Source: Solirubrobacteraceae bacterium
Lineage (GTDB): Bacteria; Actinomycetota; Thermoleophilia; Solirubrobacterales; Solirubrobacteraceae
Reading direction: 5' to 3'
Length of the DNA: 58,139 bases
Assembly: GCA_016462625.1 (NCBI GenBank)
Contig: JAEMSV010000012.1
Span: 1-58,139 of the forward strand
Notes under the pieces: generated by a model
Database searches by the model: none
Seen by the model: only the letters and a program-made list of their open reading frames with translations
What the model was told of the DNA's origin: nothing
Made by a program: the position numbers and the translations under genes
Shown here: one piece after another, positions 1 through 8,731 of the stretch
Layout: every line of letters begins with the position of its first letter
How positions within the stretch are numbered: the stretch's first letter is position 1

Positions 1-54
1 GGCTTAAAACCGGCTGCCCGCAAGGGCGTGGGGGTTCGAGTCCCTCCCCGGGCA
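1..54 (+). tRNA. tRNA-Leu(TAA), 5' part cut off by the window edge
   Basis: This is the 3' portion of a class II tRNA. The anticodon loop CTTAAAA lies at 3-9 with anticodon TAA at 5-7. A long variable arm follows, with stem GCCC/GGGC around GCAA. The T loop TTCGAGT is at 35-41 and the 3' acceptor strand CCCGGGC plus discriminator A ends at 54. No CCA is encoded. The long variable arm and the anticodon together identify leucine; the D arm and the 5' acceptor strand lie outside the window. Confidence 0.9.
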
Positions 55-56
55 TC

Positions 57-85
57 GGTGCCCACCAGCGTTGGTGGTGGGCACC
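57..85 (+). terminator. Hairpin after tRNA-Leu
   Basis: GGTGCCCACCA at 57-67 pairs perfectly with TGGTGGGCACC at 75-85 around a 7-nt loop, three bases after the tRNA 3' end. There is no T tract, so it is either a U-less terminator or a processing stem. Confidence 0.55.
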
Positions 86-99
86 TGAGAACGAAACTG

Positions 100-124
100 C
101 GCCCTTGCGGCTTCGCCTAGGGCG
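100..124 (-). terminator. Hairpin abutting the stop of the exported hydrolase
   Basis: CGCCCT at 100-105 pairs with AGGGCG at 119-124, with an inner GGC/GCC step. It lies directly after the TAA stop of the minus-strand gene (125-127). It probably ends that transcript and may also stop read-through from the tRNA. Confidence 0.45.
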
Positions 125-1063
125 TTACCGGATGAAGGGCGACTTCGCGAGGTTCGACTTCACGACGTCGTAGGCGGGCCGCGGCGTGCCGTTGGCGTTC
201 AGGAGCCCCGCGTCGAAGCGACCCGCGCCGTCCGTGCCTGCCACGTTGTACGAGTACAGGCGCGTGATGTCGGCCCGGAACTTCCTGGCGAGATCGAACA
301 TGTACTGCGTCCGGTCGGCCTGGCGGTCGAGGTCGTACGTGTCCAGGCCCTTCGCCTCGAAGCGGGCGAGGCCGCCCGTCTCCGTGTACCAGAACTTGGC
401 CGTCTTGTTGAACTTGCGGACGGACTTGATGATGCCCGTCGTCGCGCTCGTGCGGCGGCGGTTGACCTCGGAGTAGTTGTGGATCCCGATGATCTTCGCG
501 CTGCGGCCCGCGGAGCCTGCGGCGGCGCCCCAGCGCTGGATGTAGCGCTCGAAGCCCGGCTGGTCGAGCACGTCGAGGGCGACGATCGTGCAGCCCTTGC
601 ACAGCTTCTTCATCTCGACGTAGAACTGCGCGGCGCGCTTGGGGTTGTTCCACGTCGGCTGCGTCTTGTGGTTCGCCTCGTTCCAGACGCCCCAGTCGCG
701 CACGCCCTGCTTCTTGTAGCGCTTGACGAGCTTGCCGACCTTCGACCTGTACTGCTTGACCGACGGCAGCTTGCCCTTCTTCTCGCGCAGGTCGTTGGTG
801 CTGATGTGCATCAGGACCTTGACCTTGGCGGCCTTCGCGGCCTTGACGAACGCATCGGCCTTGCGGCGCTCGGCGGGCTTGTCCGCGGCGTCCCAGTGGA
901 TGAAGTAGCGCGTCTTCTTCAGCTTGAGCGCCTGATAGGAGGCGTTGCCGAACATGTTGGGGCTCTGATCACCGACGCCGTAGGCGATGGCGGCGTGCGC
1001 TGAGGGCGCGAGGGCGAGCGCCGCGAACAGGGCGACGAGAGGCAGGGCGAGTCGGCGAAGCAC
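125..1063 (-). CDS. Exported TIM-barrel glycoside hydrolase-like protein
   Basis: This is a 312-residue exported protein. An N-terminal signal peptide (about residues 1-24, ending in SAHA) precedes a domain that looks like a clan-A glycoside hydrolase. The likely acid/base is Glu129 in WNEAN and the likely nucleophile is Glu228 in WYTETGG. Two Cys at about 155-158 may form a disulfide. The start is GTG (1061-1063), preceded by GAAAGGA at about 10 bp. The substrate cannot be deduced. A protein of similar architecture lies at 47356-48696. The motifs are visible; hydrolase activity is inferred. Confidence 0.75.
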   Translation of the reverse strand: MLRRLALPLVALFAALALAPSAHAAIAYGVGDQSPNMFGNASYQALKLKKTRYFIHWDAADKPAERRKADAFVKAAKAAKVKVLMHISTNDLREKKGKLPSVKQYRSKVGKLVKRYKKQGVRDWGVWNEANHKTQPTWNNPKRAAQFYVEMKKLCKGCTIVALDVLDQPGFERYIQRWGAAAGSAGRSAKIIGIHNYSEVNRRRTSATTGIIKSVRKFNKTAKFWYTETGGLARFEAKGLDTYDLDRQADRTQYMFDLARKFRADITRLYSYNVAGTDGAGRFDAGLLNANGTPRPAYDVVKSNLAKSPFIR

Positions 1064-1161
1064 AGGGACGTGGTCCTTTCGCTTGGGGGCGTCGGGGATC
1101 TCGAAACAGAACCCGGCAGGCGCGAGGAAGGTGCGGACGCGCTGGACAGACGGGTGTGAGC

Positions 1162-1219
1162 TCGCTCCAGGCAGGAGCGAACCTCCGCGGTCCCGCAGGG
1201 TAGCGGGGGCCGCGGAGGT
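1162..1219 (-). terminator. Two adjacent hairpins downstream of the HxlR-type gene
   Basis: TCGCTCC/GGAGCGA (1162-1180) is followed at once by a two-step stem, ACCTCCGCGG/CCGCGGAGGT enclosing CCCGC/GCGGG (1181-1219). They sit between the HxlR-type gene (stop at 1231) and the hydrolase start at 1063, both on the minus strand. They probably terminate the regulator transcript; a structured leader for the hydrolase is the alternative. Nothing else is recognisable in 1064-1230. Confidence 0.55.
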
Positions 1220-1230
1220 GCTCGAGTCCG

Positions 1231-1998
1231 TCAGAGGGTGACGTCCGCCTCGACGGCGATGCGGCTCTCGGCGCCGGAGACGGCGTCGAGCACCGCCATC
1301 GCGAGCCGTTCATCGCCGGCGACGCGCAACGCGTCGCGGTCCTGGGCGGGGCCCAGCGCGCGGATCCAATCGGCCTGCGCGCCTGCGATCTGCGCTTCGG
1401 CCTCAGGGGCCTCGCGCTCCTCGATCGCCACCTCGTCGTCTTCGACGCGAATGGCGTAGCTGCGCTGCTCACCATCCGGGCGGATGACGGTCATCTCGAC
1501 GAGGCCACGGACCCCGTCGGCCGGGTCGATGAGCCCCGGGGCAACCCGGAAGATCGCCCCGATGTCGACGGCCTCATCGCCACGCGGACTGTCCCATGCC
1601 CACTGGTAGCCCCATTGCGCCAGGGCTCCGAGCACGGGCAGCAACGCCTGTGCTCGGTCAGTGAGCTCGTAATCGACGCGAGGGGGAACCTCGCGGTAGC
1701 GCTGGCGGGTCAGTAGGCCATCGGCCACCATCCGGTTCAGCCGCGAACGCAGCTGCTCGGTGGAGATTCCAGGCAGGACCCGCTGGAGCTCGACGAAGCG
1801 CCGGGGCCCGGCGGCGAGATCGCGGACGATCAACAGCGTCCACTTGTCGCCGACCAAGTCCAGCGCCCGAGCGTCGGGCGTCCATTGGTTGTATGGGTGC
1901 CGCTTAGGCGGCGGGACGGTCGGAATGGCGGCCTCCTCGCCTGTTTCTATGCCTCTCCCGTGGACGCACTCTACCCAGAACATGCGACGTCCAGCCAC
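1231..1998 (-). CDS. HxlR-family winged-helix transcriptional regulator
   Basis: This is a DNA-binding regulator of the HxlR type. The conserved core begins at KRHPYNQW and runs through DLVGDKWTLLIVRDL, the recognition region around ISTEQLRSRLNRM and a wing with YELT. About 110 further residues follow, rich in acidic residues, possibly a ligand or dimer domain. The start is uncertain. I chose GTG at 1996-1998, which has AGAGGG seven bases upstream; the frame stays open to 2106, and an in-frame ATG lies at 1981-1983. It is divergent from the adenylate cyclase gene, which may be its target. The inducing signal is unknown. Confidence 0.8.
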   Translation of the reverse strand: MAGRRMFWVECVHGRGIETGEEAAIPTVPPPKRHPYNQWTPDARALDLVGDKWTLLIVRDLAAGPRRFVELQRVLPGISTEQLRSRLNRMVADGLLTRQRYREVPPRVDYELTDRAQALLPVLGALAQWGYQWAWDSPRGDEAVDIGAIFRVAPGLIDPADGVRGLVEMTVIRPDGEQRSYAIRVEDDEVAIEEREAPEAEAQIAGAQADWIRALGPAQDRDALRVAGDERLAMAVLDAVSGAESRIAVEADVTL

Positions 1999-2113
1999 TG
2001 GTTTGCCCTCTTTGTGGACCTTTGGTCGAACGCAGGCACAACTATTTGCACAGGTTTTCGAGATTCGACGTACCGTCAAGTCGAACTCCGGCGCGTACGC
2101 CACCATGTAGGGG

Positions 2114-3700
2114 ATGCTCCCGCGGCTCTTCCACCGGCTCTGGCGACGGCTCGGCCCGCACTACCCGCGTGTCGCGTTGGCGCTCCAGGCGCTCGGCGCG
2201 CTGTTCGTCGCGGTCGCCGGCATGGCGCTGCTGACGCTCTATCAGCCGATGACGCTGCACGAGTTCGTCGTCATCACGTCGGTGACGGTCGTGGTCGTCC
2301 TCGTCGGCAACGTCGCGGACCTCGTGGTGGTCAATCGCCTGATCCGGCCGGCGGACCCCTGGCTGCGGGGCGAGCACACCGAGGCCGCCGCGACCGCGGC
2401 ATGGGAGGCGCTGGCCCCGCTCCCGCTCGATCTCGCGCGATCGCCGCGGACCGTCGTGATCCTCACGGCCGTGATCCCGGTGACGGGGTTCATGACGTGG
2501 TACCTGGGGCTGGTCTGGTACGCCTGGCTGATCCTGCTCGCCGGCAGCGGGATCGTGCTCCTGTACGTCGCGCTCCTGCGGTTCTACGGCATCGAGGTCA
2601 TCCTCCGCCCGGTTCTCGAGAAGCTCTCCGAGGAGCTGCCCGAGGCGCCTGTCGACGCGGTGCGGTCGATCCCGCTGCGCTGGCGCCTGCTGGTCACGCT
2701 CCCGGCGATCAACGTGATCACCGCGGTGATCGTGTCGGGCCTCGCGACGGACGGGCCGCCGCGGCTGTCCGACCTCGGCGTCGGCGTGTTCGCCGCGGTC
2801 GTCGTGTCGCTCACGTTCTCACTCGAGCTGACGCTGCTGCTGAGCCACTCGATCCTCGACCCGATCGAGGATCTCCGCGACGCGACGAAGCGGGTCGGTG
2901 AGGGCGACTTCGCCGCGCGGGTGCCCGTCGTGTCGGGCGACGAGACGGGTGGCCTGGCGGCGTCGTTCAACGGGATGGTGTCGGACCTCGGCGAGCGGGC
3001 CCGGCTGCGTGATGCGTTCGGGACCTTCGTCGACCCCGGTCTGGCCGACCGCGTCGCCGAAGGGGACGATCTCGTGGCGGAGGAGCTCGACGTCACCGTC
3101 CTGTTCCTCGACATCCGGGACTTCACCGCGTTCGCGTCTCGTGCGAGCGCGCGGGAGGTCGTCGCGCTCCTCAACGGCTTCTACGACCTGGTCGTCCCGA
3201 TTCTCCGCCGGCACGGCGGGCACGTCGACAAGTTCGTGGGCGACGGTCTGCTCGGCGTGTTCGGGGCGCCGGAGAGGATCGACGACCACGCCGACCGGGC
3301 GGTCGCGGCCGCGATCGAGATCGCAGCCGCCGTCGAGCGCCACTACGGCGGCCAGCTGCGGATCGGCGTCGGGGTCAACTCGGGGCCGGTCGTGGCGGGG
3401 ACGGTCGGCGGCGGCGGGCGGCTGGAGTTCACCGTCATCGGCGACCCGGTGAACACCGCGGCGCGGGTGGAGGAGACGACCCGCCAGACCGGGGACGACG
3501 TGCTCGTGACCGAGGCCACCGTCGCGCGGATGCGGACGCAGGTGACGATGCAGCCGCGCGGAACCGTGCGGCTGCGCGGCAAGACCGACGGCGTGCGGCT
3601 CTTCGCGCCCGAGCCGCTGGCGCCCGAGGTGCGCGCGGGGGCCGACGGATCGGGTGTGCGGGTGCGCCCGCCGGTCACGCTCCGGCGCCGTCGCACGTAG
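2114..3700 (+). CDS. Membrane adenylate cyclase (multi-TM, HAMP, class III catalytic domain)
   Basis: This 528-residue protein is predicted to make cAMP from ATP at the membrane. About six hydrophobic helices occupy residues 15-240, a HAMP segment lies near 244-300 ([11 protein letters not shown]...), and the class III catalytic domain starts near 325. Metal-binding Asp residues are in FLDIRDF and FVGDG. Lys in VDKF and Asp in GDPVN are the residues expected for adenine recognition, and Asn/Arg in VNTAARVE stabilise the transition state. The layout resembles the mycobacterial Rv1318c/Rv3645 group. The start ATG follows TAGGGG very closely. Cyclase function is well supported; the regulatory ligand is unknown. 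Confidence 0.9.
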   Translation: MLPRLFHRLWRRLGPHYPRVALALQALGALFVAVAGMALLTLYQPMTLHEFVVITSVTVVVVLVGNVADLVVVNRLIRPADPWLRGEHTEAAATAAWEALAPLPLDLARSPRTVVILTAVIPVTGFMTWYLGLVWYAWLILLAGSGIVLLYVALLRFYGIEVILRPVLEKLSEELPEAPVDAVRSIPLRWRLLVTLPAINVITAVIVSGLATDGPPRLSDLGVGVFAAVVVSLTFSLELTLLLSHSILDPIEDLRDATKRVGEGDFAARVPVVSGDETGGLAASFNGMVSDLGERARLRDAFGTFVDPGLADRVAEGDDLVAEELDVTVLFLDIRDFTAFASRASAREVVALLNGFYDLVVPILRRHGGHVDKFVGDGLLGVFGAPERIDDHADRAVAAAIEIAAAVERHYGGQLRIGVGVNSGPVVAGTVGGGGRLEFTVIGDPVNTAARVEETTRQTGDDVLVTEATVARMRTQVTMQPRGTVRLRGKTDGVRLFAPEPLAPEVRAGADGSGVRVRPPVTLRRRRT

Positions 3701-3722
3701 CCGGTTCGGACTTGGACAGATG

Positions 3723-3748
3723 TCAAGTGAACGACGACGTTCACTTGA
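3723..3748 (+). promoter_or_regulatory. Operator-like perfect palindrome upstream of the ThDP enzyme gene
   Basis: TCAAGTGAACG (3723-3733) is exactly repeated in inverted orientation at 3738-3748 around ACGA. It directly adjoins a -10-like TAGCAT (3749-3754), which lies 7 bp before the ATG, so a bound dimeric repressor would cover the promoter. A hairpin terminator for the cyclase gene is the alternative, though no T run follows. Confidence 0.7.
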
Positions 3749-3761
3749 TAGCATCGCCGGT

Positions 3762-5408
3762 ATGGCGACGGAAACCTCCAGCGAGACACTCCACGGCGGC
3801 CGGCTCATCGCGCGGCGCCTGAAGGCCCACGGGGTGGACAAGCTCTTCACCCTCTCGGGCGGGCACCTCTTCTCCATCTACGACGGCTGCCGTGAGGAGG
3901 GCATCGACATCGTCGATGTCCGGCACGAGCAGACCGCGGCGTTCGCCGCCGAAGGCTGGGCGAAGGTCACCCGCACCCCGGGCGTCGCCGCGCTGACCGC
4001 GGGCCCCGGCGTCACCAACGGCATGAGCGCCATGGGCTCGGCGCTCATGAACCACTCGCCGATGGTCGTCCTCGGCGGCCGCGCCCCGGCGATGCGCTGG
4101 GGCATGGGCTCGCTGCAGGAGATCGACCACGTCCCCTTCGTCGCGCCGCTGACGCGGTCGGCCACCACGGCGGACTCGCCCGCCGCGATCCCGGGCCTCA
4201 TCGACGAGGCGCTCGCGGCCGCGTTGAGTGCCCCGGGCGGCCCGGCCTTCGTCGACTTCCCGATGGATCACGTCTTCAGCGAGGCACCCGATCCGGCGAA
4301 CGCCCCGAGCGCGCCCAACCCGGCCGACGGCCCGGCGCCCGACGAGGCGCAGCTCGCGAAGGCGATCGAGCTGCTGCGCGGCGCGGAGCGCCCGGCGATC
4401 ATGGCCGGCACGGACCTCTACTGGGGCCACGGCGAGGACGCGCTGCTGCGGCTCGTCGAGCAGGTTGGCATCCCGGCGTACGTCAACGGGCTCGCCCGCG
4501 GCACGGTCCCCTCGGACCACGAGCTGGCGTTCTCCCGGACGCGCGGGCAGGCGCTCTCGGGCGCCGACGTCGCCCTGGTCATCGGCGTGCCGCTGGACTT
4601 CCGCATGGGCTTCGGCGCGGTGTTCGGCGAGCACACGCAGGTCATCGTTATCGACCGCGTGCCGTCCGAGCGGGCGCACCCGCGGCCGATCGCGGCGGAG
4701 ATGTACGGCGGGATCACGGGGATCCTGACCGCGCTCGCCGACGGGGTCGGCGCGGGCGCGGACACGACGGGCTGGGTGGAGACGCTGCGCGCCGCCGAGA
4801 CGGAGAAGCGCGCGGGCGAGGAGGCCGAGATGAACGACGCTCGCTCCCCGCTGCACCCGCTCCGGCTCTACAAGGAGCTCATGGAGGTCCTCGACCGCGA
4901 CGCGATCGTCATCGGCGACGGGGGCGACTTCGTCTCCTACGCGGGGCGCGTCATGCCGACCTACCAGCCGGGCTGCTGGCTGGATCCGGGCCCGTATGGC
5001 TGCCTCGGCGCCGGCCCGGGCTACGCGCTGGCGGCGAAGCTCGCGCGGCCCGACCAGCAGGTCGTCCTGCTGCTCGGCGACGGCGCGTTCGGCTTCAGCG
5101 GCATGGAGTTCGACACGCTCTCGCGCCACGGCGTGAACGTCGTCGGCGTCATGGGGAACAACGGCATCTGGGCGCTGGAGAAGCACCCGATGGAGTTCCT
5201 CTATGGCTACTCCGTCGCCGCGGATCTCGTGCCCGAGACGCCGTACGACCAGGTCGTCGAGGCGCTCGGCGGCACCGGCTCGCAGGTGCGCGAGCCCGGG
5301 CAGCTGAAGGGCGCGCTGGAGAAGGCGCTGAGCGAGGATGGGCCGTCGCTGGTCAACGTGATGACCGACCCGACGGTCGTCTACCCGCGCCGCTCGAACC
5401 TGGCGTGA
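3762..5408 (+). CDS. Thiamine diphosphate enzyme, acetolactate synthase-like
   Basis: This 548-residue cytoplasmic ThDP enzyme has the usual three-domain order of the acetolactate synthase/oxalyl-CoA decarboxylase superfamily. Catalytic Glu56 is in VRHEQ, a central domain follows, and the C-terminal ThDP/Mg motif starts with GDGAFGF near residue 439 and ends with NN about 30 residues later. No regulatory subunit gene is adjacent, so a role in branched-chain amino-acid synthesis is not implied. The start ATG at 3762 lies 7 bp after TAGCAT, so the message may be leaderless. The open frame extends upstream to 3654, but that segment covers the palindrome and the end of the cyclase gene. The substrate is unknown. 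Confidence 0.85.
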   Translation: MATETSSETLHGGRLIARRLKAHGVDKLFTLSGGHLFSIYDGCREEGIDIVDVRHEQTAAFAAEGWAKVTRTPGVAALTAGPGVTNGMSAMGSALMNHSPMVVLGGRAPAMRWGMGSLQEIDHVPFVAPLTRSATTADSPAAIPGLIDEALAAALSAPGGPAFVDFPMDHVFSEAPDPANAPSAPNPADGPAPDEAQLAKAIELLRGAERPAIMAGTDLYWGHGEDALLRLVEQVGIPAYVNGLARGTVPSDHELAFSRTRGQALSGADVALVIGVPLDFRMGFGAVFGEHTQVIVIDRVPSERAHPRPIAAEMYGGITGILTALADGVGAGADTTGWVETLRAAETEKRAGEEAEMNDARSPLHPLRLYKELMEVLDRDAIVIGDGGDFVSYAGRVMPTYQPGCWLDPGPYGCLGAGPGYALAAKLARPDQQVVLLLGDGAFGFSGMEFDTLSRHGVNVVGVMGNNGIWALEKHPMEFLYGYSVAADLVPETPYDQVVEALGGTGSQVREPGQLKGALEKALSEDGPSLVNVMTDPTVVYPRRSNLA

Positions 5409-6589
5409 TCGCCGGGGGTGTGAGCCGCCGCCGAATCGATGACGAGGAGCGCCGGGCACGACTCGCCCGACGCCACCGCCTGGCCGCGGGAACCGCCGCG
5501 GCCGACATGGTCGACGCCGCGCGGTCGGTCGTCTGCCTGCACGCGACCGACCCGGCGACAGTGTTTCTGTCGGCCTGGGCGCGCACGGAGGACATGACGG
5601 TCGCCGATCTCGAGCGCGCGCTCTACGAGGACCGCTCGCTGATCAAGCACCTGTCGATGCGCCGCACGCTGTTCGTCTTCCCCCGCGAGACGCTGAGCAT
5701 CGCCCAGGCCGCGGCAAGTGAGCGGGTCGCGACCGCCCAGCGCGGGCAGCTCATCCGCGCGGTGGAGAAGGCGGGGCTGCACGCCGACGGCGCCGCGTGG
5801 CTGGCCGAGGCAGGCGCGCAGGTCGTGGCCGCGCTCGCCGATGGACGCGAGGCACGGACAGCCGAGCTGCGCGAGGAGCTGCCGCTCATCCAGGGCAGAG
5901 CGATGCACGGGTCGGGGAAGTGGGCGACCGAGATCCCGGTGGCGCAGCACGTCGTCACGACGCTGTCGGCCGAGGGGCGGATCGTGCGCGCGACCAACGA
6001 CGGAGCGTGGACGGCATCGCGGCCACGCTGGACAGCGATGGAGGCGTGGCTGGGGAAGCCCCTGGATGCGCCTGACTTCGCGGAGGGAACCACGCGGCTC
6101 GTCGAGGCCTGGCTGCGCGCGTTCGGCCCCGGCACGGCGAAGGACATCAAGTGGTGGCTGGGCTCCACGGTCGCCGCCGTGAAGGGCGCGCTGCAGGCGC
6201 TGGACGTGGTGGAGGTCGACGTCGGCGGGCAGCTCGCCTACGTGCTTCCCGACGATGTCGAGCCGGAGGGAACCGTCGAGCCCTGGGGCGCGCTGCTCCC
6301 CGGGCTTGACCCGACGACGATGGGCTGGGCCGAGCGCGACTGGTACCTCGGCCCGCACAAGGCGCAGATCTTCGACAGCAACGGCAACGCGGGGCCCACC
6401 GCCTGGTGGGACGGGCGGATCGTGGGCGGTTGGCGCCAGGACGCCGATGGGGTGGTCGAGCTGCAGCTGCTGGAGGACGTCGGGGCAGACGGGGCAAAGG
6501 AGCTGTCGCGCCGGGCGGAGGAGCTCACTGCGTGGCTCGCGGGAACTCGGGCGCAGGTCCGGTTCCCGTCTCCGCTGTCGAAGGCGTAG
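5405..6589 (+). CDS. Winged-helix protein of the AlkZ/YcaQ-like (HTH_42) family
   Basis: This is a 394-residue protein of the winged-helix family that includes the AlkZ and YcaQ DNA glycosylases. Family signs are the conserved N-terminal helix with [16 protein letters not shown], the RRTLF strand, and [12 protein letters not shown] followed by WYLG in the last third. The position where AlkZ proteins carry the catalytic QxQ (or QxD in YcaQ) reads H-A-T, so glycosylase activity is doubtful. Its GTG start overlaps the TGA of the ThDP enzyme (GTGA, 5405-5408), indicating translational coupling. A second GTG at 5420 is possible. Confidence 0.75.
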   Translation: MIAGGVSRRRIDDEERRARLARRHRLAAGTAAADMVDAARSVVCLHATDPATVFLSAWARTEDMTVADLERALYEDRSLIKHLSMRRTLFVFPRETLSIAQAAASERVATAQRGQLIRAVEKAGLHADGAAWLAEAGAQVVAALADGREARTAELREELPLIQGRAMHGSGKWATEIPVAQHVVTTLSAEGRIVRATNDGAWTASRPRWTAMEAWLGKPLDAPDFAEGTTRLVEAWLRAFGPGTAKDIKWWLGSTVAAVKGALQALDVVEVDVGGQLAYVLPDDVEPEGTVEPWGALLPGLDPTTMGWAERDWYLGPHKAQIFDSNGNAGPTAWWDGRIVGGWRQDADGVVELQLLEDVGADGAKELSRRAEELTAWLAGTRAQVRFPSPLSKA

Positions 6590-6668
6590 CCGCCCGAACG
6601 GGCGATCCAGAACGCTGAACCGCATTCACCCGGTCGCGGGTACCGGGTGGTGTATTGGTCCCCGTCCG

Positions 6669-7553
6669 ATGTCTGACCTCCTGGAGCGCTACCGGGCGCA
6701 CTACCACGTCCCCGATGAGATCGAGCTGACGCTCGACGATCTGCGACGCCACCTCGTCGTCGAGCTCGACGTGACGCGCGAGCTGCTCGCGAGCACGCCC
6801 GAGACGCGGCGTGAGACGTTCGCGGCCGGCTACGAGCGGATCTACCGCGAGCTCTGGTGGTTCAACGCGATCGAGAGCGCGGAGGCGTCCGCCCCGGTGG
6901 ACATCCGCAACTGGGTGGCGATGATCGGGTCGGCGCCGAGACGGGTCTACGAGGTCGGGGCCGGCGAGGGACGCCTCGCCCGCACCCTCGCCCGCGCAGG
7001 GTACGACGTGACCGCCACAGACATCAGCGCCGCGCGCGGCGGCGCCCGTGACGACGAGCCCGGGCTGCGGTGGGAGGAGACCGATGGGATCAACCTCCAC
7101 GAGCACGCCGAGACCGGCGCGTACGACGCGGTGATCAGCGATCAGGTCGTCGAGCACCTGCATCCCGACGACCTCGTCCCGCATCTGCGCAACGCCCGAA
7201 GGCTCCTCCGGCCGGGCGGGTGCTACGCAATGCGCACGCCGCATGGGCCGTCGGGTCCATACGACTCCAGCGCGGCGTTCGGGTTCCCCGAGGCGCTCGC
7301 CACACACCTGCGCGAGTACGACTTCCGATCGCGGGTGGCCGCGTTCCACGCAGCCGGCTACACGGCGGTGGCCGCGGAGCGTCCGACGCGCCGCGGCCCG
7401 AAGGCGTGCGCGCACTATGCCCGGTACCTCTGCGCGGCTGACGAGCAGCTGATGCGGATCCCGTTTCGCGCACGCAGCCTGGTCGTCCGGCGGGTCCTGC
7501 GCGACGGGGTCCCGTTCCGGCGCAACGCCATCCTGACCGGATTCGCCCCTTAA
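6669..7553 (+). CDS. Class I SAM-dependent methyltransferase
   Basis: This 294-residue cytoplasmic protein carries SAM-binding motif I, EVGAGEGRLA, near residue 94, followed by an acidic strand end in TATDIS. An EHLHPDD segment and the LLRPGG post-motif are typical of Methyltransf_11/25 enzymes. The helical N-terminal 90 residues are not recognisable and may hold the acceptor. ATG at 6669 was chosen because the longer open frame would overlap the upstream gene. The acceptor substrate is unknown. A strong terminator follows within 3 bp of the stop. Confidence 0.82.
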   Translation: MSDLLERYRAHYHVPDEIELTLDDLRRHLVVELDVTRELLASTPETRRETFAAGYERIYRELWWFNAIESAEASAPVDIRNWVAMIGSAPRRVYEVGAGEGRLARTLARAGYDVTATDISAARGGARDDEPGLRWEETDGINLHEHAETGAYDAVISDQVVEHLHPDDLVPHLRNARRLLRPGGCYAMRTPHGPSGPYDSSAAFGFPEALATHLREYDFRSRVAAFHAAGYTAVAAERPTRRGPKACAHYARYLCAADEQLMRIPFRARSLVVRRVLRDGVPFRRNAILTGFAP

Positions 7554-7556
7554 CCA

Positions 7557-7580
7557 CGAAACCCGCCGAAGCGGGTTTCG
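7557..7580. terminator. Strong hairpin after the methyltransferase gene
   Basis: CGAAACCCGC and GCGGGTTTCG form a perfect 10-bp stem around a CGAA tetraloop, beginning 3 bp after the TAA stop. It is symmetrical and could also end a minus-strand transcript from the region to its right. Confidence 0.8.
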
Positions 7581-7796
7581 CGAGGCCCCAACAGGACGGG
7601 CAGGGGTACGTACCGAGGGGCCGGGATGTGTACGCGACTCGGACGGCGGGAGGCGCCGCGAACGACGCAGTCGTCCGAACCTATGTTGGGGGAGGGCTGT
7701 TCTGCACTCCCCGTACAGAAGGGACTATCGCCCCTGGACACCCCAAAGCCCAATCGAACATGCGTCCACGTAGGTCGAAAAACGGTGCGTCGAGGT
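7581..7796. other. Structured gene-free gap between convergent genes
   Basis: This 216-bp stretch between the methyltransferase terminator and the end of ppx contains no convincing reading frame. It holds the palindrome GGTACGTACC (7605-7614), a 7-bp stem TCGGACG/CGTCCGA (7639-7678) and an 8-bp stem TTCTGCAC/GTACAGAA with loop TCCCC (7700-7720). A small RNA is possible but I recognise no family. Most other convergent pairs in the window have almost no gap. Confidence 0.4.
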
Positions 7797-8726
7797 TTAG
7801 CGGACGCCACCGCGGGAGAGGGCCAGCGCCGCGCCGCGCAAGATGTCGTGCTCGCTGACTTCGACCCTCTCCAGGCCGTACGCGCGGAGGGCTTCGACGA
7901 GCATGGCGACGCCCGCGACGATGGTCGGAGCGCGGTCCGGATCGAGTCCGACGACGTCGACGCGCTCGGCGAGCGGCATCTGGGCGAGCCGAGCCAGAAG
8001 GAGGTCGAGCGTGGCGAGCTCCAGGACGTGCCCGTGGACGCGCGCGGCCTCGTACGGCTCGAGCTCGAGGTCGATCGCCGCGGACTGGGTGGCGGTGCCG
8101 GCCACCGCGATGGCGCGCGTGGTCTTCGCGCGGAGCTGGTCGGGCACGGCGGTGCGGAAGACCTCGCGGACCTCGTCGGCCATCGCGACCATCTCGTCGT
8201 GCGCGGGCGGGTCGTGGCGCAGGAAGCGCTCGCCCTGCCGGACGACCCCGACCTGGGTGGAGACGTGGAAGTCGACCTGGCCGTCGCGCCCGACGACGAA
8301 CTCGGTCGAGCCGCCGCCAATGTCGATGACGACGATCTCCTCGCCGTCGTGCGGGCGCTCGGACGTCGCGCCGGTGAACGTGAGATTGGCCTCCGTGTCG
8401 CCGTCGATCGTGTGGGCGTCCAGGCCGTAGCGCTCGCGGATCGTCGCCGTGAACTCGGCGCCGTTGGCGGCGTCCCGGGTGGCGCTGGTCAGGACGGCGA
8501 ACGTCGCGGAGACGCCGTGCTCGTCCATGAGCCGGCGGTACTGGTCGAGGACGGCGAAGACGCGCGCCATCGGCGCGTCCCCGAGCCGGCCGGTCCCGTC
8601 GACGCCTTCGCCGAGCCGGGTCACGATCGAGCGGCGGACGAGCTCGGTCACGCGCTCCTGCCCATCGACGTCGGCGATCAGCAGGCGGGTGGAGTTCGTC
8701 CCGATGTCGACGATGCCGACGCGCAT
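7797..8726 (-). CDS. ppx: Exopolyphosphatase / guanosine pentaphosphate phosphatase family (Ppx/GppA)
   Basis: This 309-residue cytoplasmic protein of the ASKHA fold hydrolyses polyphosphate or pppGpp. The N-terminal phosphate-binding motif DIGTNSTRLLI, the catalytic region with LTSATRDAANG and the second nucleotide loop DIGGGSTEF are all present. It matches the short actinobacterial Ppx form that lacks the C-terminal HD-like domain. ATG at 8726 begins MRVGIVDIG. It lies 5 bp downstream of the dehydrogenase gene on the same strand, suggesting co-transcription. Which of the two substrates it prefers cannot be told from sequence. Confidence 0.9.
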   Translation of the reverse strand: MRVGIVDIGTNSTRLLIADVDGQERVTELVRRSIVTRLGEGVDGTGRLGDAPMARVFAVLDQYRRLMDEHGVSATFAVLTSATRDAANGAEFTATIRERYGLDAHTIDGDTEANLTFTGATSERPHDGEEIVVIDIGGGSTEFVVGRDGQVDFHVSTQVGVVRQGERFLRHDPPAHDEMVAMADEVREVFRTAVPDQLRAKTTRAIAVAGTATQSAAIDLELEPYEAARVHGHVLELATLDLLLARLAQMPLAERVDVVGLDPDRAPTIVAGVAMLVEALRAYGLERVEVSEHDILRGAALALSRGGVR

Positions 8727-8731
8727 GCGCC

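Noticed and set aside
1064..1230. T-box riboswitch on the minus strand
   Set aside because: Only about 10 of 14 core positions match, including the free N. No specifier stem fits in the remaining leader and the downstream gene is an exported hydrolase.
7581..7796. Actinobacterial 6C RNA or 6S RNA
   Set aside because: The loop has only TCCCC, without the two C6 loops of 6C RNA, and no long closing stem typical of 6S was found.
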